Assembly: GCF_019578655.1 (NCBI RefSeq)
Contig: NC_063257.1
Coordinates: 11,718,001 to 11,782,000 of the forward strand
Direction: 5' to 3'
DNA: 64,000 nucleotides
Source: Ricinus communis
Lineage: Eukaryota > Streptophyta > Magnoliopsida > Malpighiales > Euphorbiaceae
Below the pieces are notes generated by a model. The model had not been told where the DNA came from. It saw only the letters and a program-made list of their open reading frames with translations, and did not search any database. Below are positions 35,510 to 47,398 of this stretch, piece after piece. Position 1 is the first letter of the stretch, and the number at the start of each line of letters is the position of its first letter. The translations under genes and the position numbers were made by a program.

Positions 35510-35900
35510 TATGTTAATAGGTTAAAGACAACAAATTTATAAGTTATAAACTATAGATTCATTACACGTATATCTAAAGTTCATTTATTATTGTCTAGAA
35601 ATTCATTAAGAAAAAAACTACAAGTTCATATGTTAAAAACAATAAGTTCAAAAATGATAAAAACTATAAATTTATTAGATATAGACCTGAGGTTCATATA
35701 TTATAGTCTAGAAATTCATAAAAAAATTCATAAGTTCATATGTTAAAAACAACAAGTTCATAAATTATAAACTATAATACCTAAAGTTCATATATCATAG
35801 TCTAGAAATGAATAAAAGAAACTACAGGTTCATAGGTTAAGAACAAAAGTTTGTAAACTATAGATTCATCACAGGTATACCTGAAATCATAAATTATAAT
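35510..35900. repeat. Imperfect minisatellite, period about 100-115 bp
   Basis: Recurring landmarks gttaaaaacaa, ataaactata, aaagttcatat and gtctagaaattcat appear in the same order about four times, with unit starts near 35520, 35630, 35740 and 35834. Units diverge by substitutions and small indels. Confidence 0.7.
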
Positions 35901-36504
35901 TTATAAATTTATAAATTATAAAATAAATTCTTGATGAATTTATAATTCATAAATGATGAATCTAAATTTTATATTTGATGAATTTTTAATTAACACTTAA
36001 TGATCATGTTGCTAATAACTATATATAATAGTAAATTTTCGATGAACGTACACCATGTTAATTAATGGACCTAGCATTTATATTTAATGAATCTACAACT
36101 TATTACATATGAACATGCATGACAATGAAAGTTGAACGTCGTATGAAAGATAAAAATAATATTTTATAAAAATATAAAACTATCATCAAAATCTATTTAA
36201 AAAAATTACCATTAAAATATTAAAATTTATAAATAAAATTATATTAAATAATTGTATTGATATTCATCGTACTAAAATTATTATTAGAAGAATTAAACAA
36301 AAGTAAAAAATTTTAACCATTAATATCAATTTTTTAGAAATTAATATAATTTTAATTTAAAAGATTAAACAAATAAAAAACTGAACCATTAATATAATAT
36401 TTTTTAAAAAAAATTAGTATAATTTTAAATATCTCCTAATTATTAAAAAATTAGATAAAATAAATATAATTTTAATTATAAGCATTACAAATGTAAATAA
36501 AAAT
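35901..36504. other. AT-rich spacer
   Basis: I see no gene or resolvable repeat here. Confidence 0.5.
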
Positions 36505-36850
36505 GTACCATCACAGTATGCAATTCAAGTTGTGGTGTGCATCTGCGTCTTGGTAGCAGGATTTGCATGGTCATGGGGACCATTAGGATAGTTACTGCCA
36601 AGTGAAACCTTCCCATTGGAAATCAGATCAGCAGCTCAGAGTGTTGTGGCAGCAGTGAACATTTGCAATTGCTGAATTGTTCATTCCGACGCTTTGCGTC
36701 TTGAAGTTTGGATTCTTCATATTTTTTGCCTTTTTCGTAGCGGCGATGACTGTCTTCATTTATTTCTTCTTGCCGGATACTAAGAATATTCCGATTGAAG
36801 AAATGTCTCCAAGTATGGAAGAATCATTGGTTCTGAAAAATAGTATAGAA
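36505..36850 (+). pseudogene. Truncated hexose transporter fragment (exon 4 only)
   Basis: The block matches the last exon of the two complete STP genes from about 'LPSWYAV' to just before the C-terminus; exons 1-3 are absent. Defects are a TGG-to-TAG change in the LGWL motif (about 36588), loss of 11 bases (the segment atgctgttcac is missing after 36660), and a diverged tail. The 66-codon open frame at 36677-36877 is just the end of this fragment. It has more differences from either intact gene than these have from each other, so it is an older or unconstrained unit. It ends about 400 bp before the promoter of the second complete copy. Confidence 0.9.
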
Positions 36851-36934
36851 ATATGTCTTTGGACGGAAAAAAAATAGACAATATCATTAAAAGAATTTAA
36901 GACTCATCTTATAATAATAAATAATAGTAATTTA

Positions 36935-36969
<35 letters not shown>
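36935..36969. repeat. (ATT)n microsatellite
   Basis: About eleven ATT units separate the STP fragment from the promoter of the second complete STP gene. Confidence 0.93.
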
Positions 36970-36970
<1 letters not shown>

Positions 36971-37215
36971 GCTTCTTGCTTAAGCCATCTAAACGCCGGC
37001 AGGAATGTCAGTGTTCTTAGAACGGTTACTCTGCAGCACAAATCAAACAACAATGGGAAACTATTTTCCTACTGCTGTTTGGATTTTAGATATTTGTTAT
37101 CCAATTGATGTCCCAAAACAAGTAGGAATTGTAATACAAAATTCGATTTCCAAACAGAATAAGGAACCGTAATACAAATACAAATAGGAGACTGAAAATT
37201 AAAAGATGAATTCTC

Positions 37216-37223
37216 TATATAAA
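37216..37223 (+). promoter_or_regulatory. TATA box of the second STP gene
   Basis: TATATAAA sits in the same context as at 10993, inside a duplicated promoter block beginning near 37070. It lies about 85 bp upstream of the start codon. Confidence 0.75.
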
Positions 37224-37249
37224 CCCAGCATTACTAACCTTCTCAACCC

Positions 37250-37283
37250 ATTCTTCATTCTTCATTCTTCATTCTTCAATCTT
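37250..37283 (+). repeat. Heptamer repeat in the 5' leader of the second STP gene
   Basis: Four to five units of attcttc correspond to the longer atcttca tract in the first copy. Both unit sequence and copy number differ between paralogues. Confidence 0.8.
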
Positions 37284-37301
37284 TATTGATTCAATCAAAA
37301 G

Positions 37302-39140
37302 ATGGCTCCTATTATTGTCGGAATTGGTGGTGGCAGTGACCCTAACTACACTTCTAAGACGACACTCTATGTCGTATTTGCATGCATCATAGGAGGCATA
37401 GGTGGTTTGATGTTTGGTTATGATATCGGTATCTCTGGTTAGTTTTTCTCTTTTCTTTAACGTTAATTTCTCTTATGGAAGAAGAAGCTATTTAACTAAT
37501 TAATCAGTTTATAATGTATGTACATTCATGCATGCATGCAGGTGGTGTGACATCCATGGCTCCCTTCTTGAGTGAATTCTTTCCTTCAGTTTATCGAAAG
37601 AAAGCATTAGATACCTCAGCCAGTCAGTACTGCAAGTTCAACGATCTTACTCTCACTACTTTTACATCTTCTTTATACCTGGCTGCACTGGTTGCGTCCC
37701 TCTGTGCATCATGGATCACCAGCAAACTCGGTCGAAGAATGTCCATGGTTCTCGGTGGTTTTGTTTTCCTGGCCGGAGCTGCTCTCAATGGTGCTGCTCA
37801 GGCTGTCTGGATGCTTATTCTCGGCCGTATCCTGTTGGGTATTGGCGTTGGCTTTTCTATTCAGGTATGCTTAATTTTGTCGTATGAATCATTAATGTCT
37901 CTCTTCTGTTCATATCCATATTGATACTGATTGATAAAATCTGCGCTTGCAGTCTGTGCCGCTTTATGTTTCAGAGATGGCTCCGTACAAAAGACGTGGC
38001 TTTTTCAACATTGTGTTTCAATTATCCATAACAATTGGTATTCTCTGCGCTAATCTCGTCAATTATGTGACTCCTATTTTGATGAAAAACGGCCAAGCAT
38101 GGCGTGTTAGTCTTGGCGGCGCATGTGTTCCTGCTGCTTTCATCTTTATCTCAGCTTTGTTTCTTCCAAATACACCAAACTCTCTGTTAGAGAAAGGTCA
38201 GGAGCAAGAAGCTAAAGCCATCCTTAAACGTATCCGCGGTGCTACTCAAGACCACCAAATTGAGAATGAATTTCAGGACTTGGTTAAGGCTTCTGACGAA
38301 GCTAAGCAGGTAGAGGATCCGTGGAGAAAGCTTCTGAGGAAACGGAAATACAGGCCACATCTCGTAATGGCTGTACTAATCCCAGCACTTCAGCAACTCA
38401 CTGGAATTAATGTGGTCATGTTTTACGCTCCAGTGCTGTTTCAAAGCATTGGGTTCAAAGACGATGCTTCTCTTCTCTCTGCAGTAGTTACTGGCATTGT
38501 TAATGTCTTGGCTACATTTGTTTCTATGTACGGAACTGATAAATGGGGAAGAAGGACTTTGTTTCTTGAAGGTGGACTTCAAATGCTAATCTTTCAGGTA
38601 ATTAACAAAATACTTACTATTTATGCACTTTATCATATGCATACCTTATTAAGAGGATTATGATATCTAACAATTTTTCATTAACTTGCTGTGTAGACTT
38701 TGGTAGCAGTGTTTATTGGATGGAAATTTGGAACGACAGGACTAGTGAATAACTTACCATCATGGTATGCAGTTCTAGTTGTGTTGTGCATCTGCATTTT
38801 TGTAGCAGGATTTGCATGGTCATGGGGACCATTAGGATGGTTAGTGCCAAGTGAAATCTTCCCGTTGGAAATTCGATCAGCAGCTCAGAGTGTTGTCGCA
38901 GCAGTAAACATGCTGTTCACATTTGCAATTGCTCAATTGTTCCTTCCGATGCTTTGCGTCTTGAAGTTTGGATTGTTCATCTTTTTTGCCTTTTTTGTTG
39001 CGGTGATGACTGTCTTCATTTATTTCTTCTTGCCGGAGACTAAGAACATTCCTATTGAAGAAATGTCGCAAATTTGGAGGAATCATTGGTTCTGGAAGAG
39101 ATACATGACAGAAGAAGAGCCCTCCATTGCCATGGTCTAG
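37302..39140 (+). CDS. Hexose/H+ symporter, STP family (second copy)
   Basis: The exons 37302-37437, 37542-37864, 37953-38597 and 38697-39140 have the same phases and near-identical introns as the copy at 11103, giving 515 residues. It shares all STP motifs, including helix-1 [12 protein letters not shown] loops, QQLTGIN and PSEIFPLE, and the odd PNTPNSL. Differences from copy 1 cluster in the first 13 residues ([13 protein letters not shown] here, [13 protein letters not shown] there) and in the last eight or so (EEEPSIAMV here). Between them only about three changes are seen (I/V and T/K in the central loop, I/L before NNLPSW). The 3' flanks diverge straight after the stop. Both copies look functional, and overlapping expression is plausible given the shared promoter block. 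Confidence 0.93.
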
Positions 39141-40968
39141 ATTATTTGTTCTGTTATACTTCCTTTATTATTGTTTTGCAGTTAATCAGTGAGGAAATGC
39201 TCTGTAGTTTCTGTTTTCCTTGTAACTTTTTGGTTCCAAGTTTAAACATATAGCAGTAATATATAATAATTCTTTTGTTTTTGTCAATGGTTTTAAGTTA
39301 AATTATTGTACTGATTAATTTCAATTTGATCTAAGTGCCAGATTCCTGATCACATGTTTGTAGGAGAAACCCTTTTGTAGAGTGATTGTGTGATTAAAGC
39401 CAGAAGCACAAAGAAAAGAAATTTTACTCATTGGTGTAAAGTAGGTACTTAAAACTATAACAATTAATAATTAAGAAACACTCATAAATGCATATTGCCT
39501 CAAAAATAATGTTTTTCCAAGAAAGTTTATCCATAAAATATTATATAGCAAAATCTTCCTAGGCTGCAAGAAAACATTTGGATGCATATGCATTACTGTT
39601 ATTATTCTTGTTATTGTTTTTCTTTAACAAAAGACTAATAATAGACTAATCCCAGCAAATCCATATAATATGAGATTCTATAAGTGAAAAAATATATAAG
39701 TAACAATCTAATTAGATGGCTTAATTAATAGTCTTTTCATCTAAAAAGAACTATATATGAAGTGCACTCAGTACATATAAAGTCTCTAGAAATTGTAATG
39801 AGATCATCATCTCTTTTTTTGCATGTTCTGATAGCAAAGGACTCAGAAGTCCTATTGAAAGCCACAACTTACTGAGATTTTAAAACCAGAAGCCAAAAGA
39901 TGGGTCCCATGTGAGAGCAGTGGATTCCATAGTAGTTGTTTTTATTCTTGAGAAGTGTAAAAAGACACCATCATCCTTCTTCATTAGCTTTAATGCGCGG
40001 GTAAAATAGGGTCATATTAGGTCATTTTTCCCTGCTCCCCTTTGCTATCTATCGCAGAAACACCCTCAGGAAAACCGACGTCGTTTTCGTATGCTAGGGT
40101 CCGGTGACAGAGATGCATACTGTTCGTTCGGTTATTGATGACAAGAAAGAAAAACAACATTTTGATCAGAAAAGTTGACAATGGGGTGAATTTAATAAGA
40201 AAGTCATTGCAACATTGCCTCACAGCCACTGAAATTAGCACATTGTGATTGAGAGGAGTGATCACTGAAATTAGCAGCTGATGATGCAGAAAGTCATTTT
40301 GTTTCAGTTAAGCAATCTCATAACTGTCAGAACATCAAAATTATTTCTACTTTTTTAACCTAATTTTCATGCCAAAGGCACACATCTTTATCAGGTTTAG
40401 ATAGAATTGTATTACAAGTCGGAAATATATCAAATTTGTTACATTTTTAAATAACGATGATATTTGTACTTGAAAATCTTCACACATAGCTCTTACAAAA
40501 TGAATTGTTTGAGAAGAAAAATCAAGATCAAATTTTATTTTTCAAAAGGCATCTTAGAAGCATAGCAGAGTTATCAATTTTCAAAGTAAATTTAGTTAAA
40601 AATAATTGCTAATCTTAATCTTAGCATTAGCCTAAAATACATATTATACCAGTGAGAAATAGACGTACAAAGATAGTGCTTCTGATTTCCCCAAAATAAA
40701 AAATACCTCAGGTCCTAATCATACATAATAAGCGAAGAGAGAGACCAACAACATTGGAGAGAAGTTTAGTCTGCAAGAACTAGAGCCATCTGGATTACAT
40801 TACTAGGAGCAGCAACATCTAGATGTTCTATCAACATTCAGAGAGAACGACCTAATATCAAATAACTAATGCTAATGCTACCAGACAATTTCAATATGAG
40901 GAATATTAAGGCACATGATCTTAATATTCATCACCAGAACAGACTCGCCTTTAAGTAGAACAAAATTC
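39141..40968. other. Convergent spacer between STP copy 2 and the KH gene
   Basis: It holds the presumed 3' UTRs of both genes. A less AT-rich patch at 40000-40140 contains aaaaccgacgtcgttttcg at 40072-40089, close to a palindrome that recurs in plant promoters. No coding sequence is supported. Confidence 0.45.
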
Positions 40969-43900
40969 TCAACGTGGAGCAGCGTACATCTGGGTCGAGT
41001 CATATTGAGGATAACCAGGCTGGGGAGAGACAGTTTTCCCATAGCTAACTGGCGCACTTGCTGGGGGGGCAGCAGCAGCATAAGCAGTTGACTGTGGAAC
41101 TGACTGATCGTAGCTTGGTTGAGTTGGCGTTGGTTGAGCATAACCTTGCTGACCACTAGCTGGTGCAGCATATGCTGAACCAGGGCCGGTGGCATAAGCA
41201 GGATCTTGAGACCCTTGATACCCGTAACCTGCACTGTTTTGAGCTGGCTGCTCTGGGTAAGCTTGTTGTGAAGATGGATATGATCCATAACCACCGGATG
41301 GACCTTGCACATAAGCAGATGCCTGCTGTCCACCAGGTTGACCATATGATGCAACTGATTGGCCAGCTTGCTGAGGATAGCCAGGGACAGAAGCAGGCAA
41401 TCCTTGGTTATACCCATCAGTAGCTGATGGAGCTCCATATGAAGGATATGCTTGCTGCATGGGTCCGCTTGATGCATATGGATACTGCTGTTGAGGTGGC
41501 ACATTTGAACCATAAGATTGGCTGGATGGATTCGGGGCTTGATAAGGCATATCTCCTGGTTGACCAGGCCTAGGAGGACCATACGATTGAGGTGGTCCCT
41601 GAGGCAGCATGCCATAGGATGGTTGCTTTCCATACTGCTGCTGAGCCCCATAGCCAGGTTGGTTGCTGGCCTGCGGGTAAACTGGTTGAGGATTTCCATG
41701 TCCATACGGATGCTGCGTCTGCGCATGACTATCATACTTCGGTTCATCATATCCATGCCCATAGCCGTGCTGAGACACCGCCTGGGAATAAGGAGCTTGA
41801 TGCCCATAATCCGGACCATGTTGCTGTCCATAATTATAATTTGCTTGTGATGGAGGATGGCCCATTCCAGGAGTAGGGGAGGGGCCTGTAGCATGCCCAG
41901 TGATAGGATTAGAAATTGGAGCAGATGATGGGTGATCAGGTACATGACCTCCTTGGCCACCATAATAATCATAGCCACCCCCATGCGAAACTGGCCCCTG
42001 CATGTTGGGAGGTCTTTGCTCCCAACCAGAACCGAAGTTACCTCTTGGACCCATATGCTGTGGAGGATAACCACCATAACTAGGAGGTGGATACTGCGAA
42101 TTTTGGGATGGATATGGTCCTCGATGATGATAATCGTAAGGACTAGGCTGGGATGAGTGGGGACCTCGAGGACCCCAGTGAGATGGACCGGTAGGTCCAC
42201 GGGGTCGATACGATTGCTGCTGGTTATAACCGCCAGAGAGGGGTGATAGCCTCACATTCTGCTAAAGATAAATTTCAAAAAAAATAAAATAATAGTAAGA
42301 AGCAATTACCCAAAAGACAGGAACAAGTACTTGGCACAGAGGAAATAATGGCATAGTAGCTGCTTATATTCAGTAACCCTATCTCCTTTTCCAAAAGCAA
42401 GAGTTATGGCTACCAACCCAGCAATGATAAATGAAAAGCATGTAATTTGTAGAAAATGAAATGATAACAGAAATTATAACTGAACAATTAAGCATCTTTT
42501 AAAATTCTAATGCTACTCATCATGCCACAACAGCTAGCAACAAAAAAACAAAATACGCATATTAAAGATTAATATCATCACAGAACTGAAAAAAGCCGTA
42601 CTAATCTATGAACATGTCAAGGAAGCATCTCATGCTTCAGAACTTCCCCAAAATAATATCAGAAACCAACTGATTTCATAATATTACTCCCACTAAATCA
42701 TTAGAGTCATGTCCTTAACCAAAATCCGGGAAGAATGACATGCAGTAACCTTCACAAATGATAACGCGTGATTCTTGAACCAACTGATAGTCAAAATATA
42801 AACCTTTAAGGACCAATATAAGTGTGGGATGCAAGTCAAGTAACATGGGGAGGCCATAATAGAAATAATGAACTTTAAAGATGTCATAGATGGAGAAGTA
42901 CATACATAAAAATATGCATGTATATATGTTCTGAAATGTATTGCTTTTCAACAACCGATAAGATTAATGTTTTTAATAATCTAAAAGAATACTTATCCAT
43001 AAACCTATTTCTCGAATCATTAGGAATATACAAAATGCTGTGATAAACTTAACAATTCTGAATGACAGCCCGAGGGTCCTTCTATGCAGCTTCTCCCTGC
43101 TCGAATTATTCAATTCAAATGATACTCCTGTTCAGCTCAAAGCAATATACATATCCCAAGACTAAATTTGGCAAAGCAAGAAAATTTTATTCCAATTTTC
43201 ATCTACTGAAGAAATGCCTGAAAATGAAACCACACTGATAGTTCATCAGGATGTCAATGAACTTGTCTACTTGCAGACAACTCAATATATGATAGCTGGA
43301 GCAACTTAAAAGCCAAATGAATAAGATGAAAGGATATATTGGTACAATCATATTGAACTGCAAACTGGTGAAGTTATATCTCAAGTTCAATAATACAGTG
43401 CAGTGATGATCAAGACATACTTAAGTCAAAGATAACTAAGACTATCCATGAACAAAAGATATTTATCATTTCAAGAGCCCTTCAAGTTTAGAATTTATCG
43501 GAACTGGTCAGACACTAGTACCTCAAGACATGCTTACCTGAAACCAATTACCCGTCCTTAATCAGAAATTCATGCTAACTCAGCAAACAGATCACATTGC
43601 TCAATATAGGAAGACTAGCATGTTAATGCAACAGAACATACTCTTGTAATAATTATAACTAGAAAACTGAACCTTTAAAGCAATTTTGCTCCAGTCCAAT
43701 GCATGTCATAGAAGATTTACCACTCTTCATGTATTTCAGCATAGCAATAGATAAGAATTGATATGGTATCAATCTGACATGGACTTCATATATGATGACT
43801 TCACCAGGTCTTATACTTCTTCCAACACATTTCTCATGCATGCATAGGGTACTAAAGAGCACTAAGGTTAATACAATATAGTCTCACTGAATGATTTTTA

Positions 43901-46430
43901 ACTTTCAAGTCTCAAAGCAATCTTACCAACTATTAACATCCAGCAATTCCGAGATTTAATGCCTGATACCTCTCTTCAGTGGATGAAAGTGAATGGTGGT
44001 TGTCTATTGCTACACCAAGAAAGCAATGCTGACCCCATGGGAAAGGCAAAAGCCACATCTGCATTTTTAAAGTCAACCAATTCGGAATTGGCACCTTCGT
44101 CATAAAAAAATCATGGCAACCGACATCTTGGATTGAGCTATGATCTTCCTAAGAGCATTCAACTGACCTTGAAATTGATCATTCATCAAAACCATAAATT
44201 CTCACGTATCATGTCATTTAACTCTCACTCCCAAAGAAATCTATGATAGGGCCTTTCCACAAATTGATAAAAAAGAGGTGGTCATACATGCACAGGAAAA
44301 CAACAAATCATGACCTACAATTGCATGTAGCATTGATAAATGCCAGGTATACAGACCATCATCTCAATTAATTCACTCAAACAAGATTCGCAAAGAACCC
44401 ACAAGACACATGACCAGAGGCAACTGATAGAATCCTGTTCATAAACAAAACATGTATATGGTCTTTCACTCTAAAGAACTATCTAACATCACATTTATTC
44501 ATCATTGTCTCAAAATTGCACTTGAAATGATGGAAACAAATTCAGAAGCCACAGGTATGCTATAAAATACTTTCTAAAGATTTATTCATAGATTATAAAC
44601 CTAACATCACTATATGCAAGCACAAATAAATACCATTAGACCAGATTCTTGTATCATTCATAACAGTAAGTACAAGCCAGCTAAGGACCAGTAATGAAAG
44701 TAAGGTTACAGAGTCCGAGGTGTTGATAGCACGCATCATAACAAGTTGTAAGATACATGGTGTATAAACCCAAGATCTAAATAAATTATGGAACCAAAAG
44801 AAAAGGTTGAAAATAGACAGGAAGAGTTGCAGCTCACAAGATCAATATGCATCCAAATTCACCACACGATCACTAACAAATGGAATTGCTACATAAAACA
44901 TTATAGTAATATTTTGCAAAGTTCACCACTCAATGATTAACAGATTCCAATATCAAAACTGAACAGATTCCTCAATTAGCAACTACTAGTTTCATGTCAA
45001 ATACATACTGACCGGAATAATCATCCAGTAGAATATGCTAATAAACCAAAATGAAAGTTATTTGGAGAATACAAAGAGAAACTACTCAACAAAAATTATA
45101 CCAACACAACAATTAAACTGAAAAAACTAGACTTGAGCTATGAAGAAATTAGAGAAAAGTGAATAACAAACCTGACTCATGACATCCTTTATCATTTCTC
45201 TTGCAATCTCAATTTGCTTTCTATCACCGGTCACTCGCACTGTCCTTTCTTTAGATGCATCCCCTTCTGGAGGATGTTGAGGTATCAACTAGATGAAAAA
45301 TGACGGTCAGTTGTATTCATCTATTGACTGCTTTTAGAATGCAGTTGACAACTAATGTTATTCCCATGCCTATATGAAAATGCTTTTCACTGCAAGGCCA
45401 ACGATATCAACTACCTGAATGCGTGCCCCTGATTTGGCTTGGAGAGCTTTAATGGTGTCCCCTCCTCTGCCTATGATCAACCCAACCTGAAAGCACAAAT
45501 GAAACAAGAATTTTGGAAAAATAAGCACACAACTATCTAAACCAGAATGACTGTCCATTTAATGTTGTGTACCAATGATGATACACCAACCTTCTCATTG
45601 GGTACTTGCATCTCAATTTGATCTCCCACTCCAGCAGTCTGTGCACTAGGAAGGCCTCTAGCTACAAGGGAAGGGGAACCACCAGCATCCGCCTATAATA
45701 GGTATGCAAAAAGTTAAGAAATACCAGCATATATACATACCACCTTAATAAATGCATAAAAATGTAAAACAAGAAACATGGAGTAGCAGTACTGAGGAAA
45801 TAAATTTAATTCCGCCACCTCTGCTATGACAGCATTAATGAGCTTCTCAGCCTTGCTTATACTGCTTAAAGTCCCTATTAATTCCACTGGCCTTGTTGTG
45901 GAATGCGGATCAGCATCCATATCCCTTGTAATTTGAATTTTTGCCCCAGAATTATACTGCAGATAACGTATTGTATCTCCACCCTTGCCAATAAGAACTC
46001 CAACCTAAAGACACATATCAGTCAAAGACCCTTTAAAGAAAAAGAAGCTTCTAAACGAAATTCAGTAATCAAAATCACAAACATGAAAACATTTCAACTG
46101 CTGCAGGAGGACCACAGCATTATAATAGACTATCCAACCAAATCTCAAGAAAAGGAAAAAAACATATGACGGGAGAATATGAAAAACACAACCATACTGT
46201 AACATCATAAAATCTGGCAGTTACCAATCATTATCTTAATAATAGCAATAATATGGATGAAAAGGAAGCATTAGATTTTAGCTTAATTCAATCATTTAGG
46301 TATGTGTTCAATCCAATGATAAAATCAGTTAAAAAAGGGCTAGACCAATGATACACTCATTTAGCTGAATTCTGGTCCGACATGTATAATAATAGCAACA
46401 GAAACATTTTTTAATCATTATTATTAGTCT

Positions 46431-46481
<51 letters not shown>

Positions 46482-47398
46482 CACAGGTCCAAGTCCATCA
46501 TGTCCAAGTTATAGGTCAAAGCATGTGTGTAGGCAACACAAAGCAACTTGGATTCAGTTAATGAAAATGCATCAATTAAAGATTGTAATTGAAGATTTAC
46601 CTTATCATTAGGAACCTCCATTTTCCGTGAAGTAGTTTGAGCATCATCAGATTCAGGTTCAGATTCCTCCTCAGGAGGTCGGGCAGTTTCTTCATCTGCT
46701 TCCTGTTGCTTCTCAGTAGCGTCATCTTTCTTGGAATCCCCAACAGAAGCAGCCTCTTTAATATCATTATCAACTGTGTCGTTATCATCTGCATCTTTCT
46801 TAGAATCCCCAACAGAAGCAGCCTCTTTAGTATCATTATCAACTGTGTCATTATCATCTGCATTCGCTGGTTCTTCTCCTTTACCTACTGTTTCTTGAGC
46901 ATTAACGTCCTCCTCTTCCTGCTCATCCTTATCACTTTTCTCTTGACCACCCTCCGGTTTGTCTTTTCCAATACCATTCTCACTTGCTATATTATCAACA
47001 ACATTAACAAAGTGTTACAACATTTTCACACACAAATTCAATGAGAAAATCCTAAACTAGTATAATATCAATGAGAAAACCCTAAACTAGTACAATCTCA
47101 TTATTATACATAAACTGAAAAGAAAAAGAAAAGTAACACTTCACTAACAAATACCTAAGCCATCAGATTTATTCTCATCGACCGTTCTTAACCTCTTGGC
47201 CTCCTGCGTGTCACCTTCTGCCACGTCATCAGATTTCTTATTCGCATCGTCGCTAGGGTTAGCCTCGGCCGGTGCTTGAGCTTCTTCAGGCTCTAAATCT
47301 TGAAGCTTCCGTTTGTTATGATCCGATGCAACTGGACTTGTATTAGTATTAGTCGCATTCGCCGTCGCCGCTGCCACAACAACCTCTTCCTCCGCCAT
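40969..47398 (-). CDS. Two-KH-domain RNA-binding protein, FUBP-like
   Basis: Seven exons on the minus strand: 47398-47155, 46986-46601, 46004-45819, 45692-45591, 45486-45415, 45288-45172 and 42258-40969. Phases agree and give about 798 residues. Residues 1-210 are acidic and Glu/Asp/Lys-rich with a KRKLQDLE segment. KH1 is about 211-272 (VGVLIGKGGDTIRYLQ) and KH2 about 307-369 (VGLIIGRGGDTIKALQ), both with an intact GxxG loop. Residues 370-798 are low-complexity, rich in Gly, Gln, Pro, Tyr and Ser with recurring YGQ/GYPQ/PSYG units. This layout matches plant relatives of far-upstream-element binding proteins, expected to bind single-stranded RNA or DNA in the nucleus. A telo-box-like aaaccctag lies just upstream of the start codon. 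The C-terminal exon follows a 2.9-kb intron. Confidence 0.93.
42259..45171 (-). other. Large intron 6 of the KH gene
   Basis: This 2.9-kb intron separates the KH2 exons from the low-complexity C-terminal exon. I see no gene or transposon end within it. It is less AT-rich than the spacers. Intron-borne small RNAs cannot be excluded by eye. Confidence 0.6.
46434..46480. repeat. (TA)n microsatellite in intron 2 of the KH gene
   Basis: About 23 uninterrupted TA units. Confidence 0.95.
46731..46868 (-). repeat. 69-bp in-frame tandem duplication in the KH gene
   Basis: Two adjacent units each encode 23 residues of the pattern DADDNDTVDND(T/I)KEAASVGDSKK. They differ at only a few bases, so the duplication is recent. 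It lengthens the acidic N-terminal region without changing frame. Confidence 0.9.

Noticed and set aside
35366..36969. Short direct repeats as a possible CRISPR array
   Set aside because: They are AAT/ATT microsatellites and an AT-rich minisatellite without spacers, in a plant nuclear genome.
40878..42200. A 440-codon frame overlapping the last KH exon on the same strand
   Set aside because: It is the alternative frame of a repetitive Gly/Gln/Pro-rich exon. The 42258-40969 frame continues correctly from KH2 by splice phase and has the expected composition.
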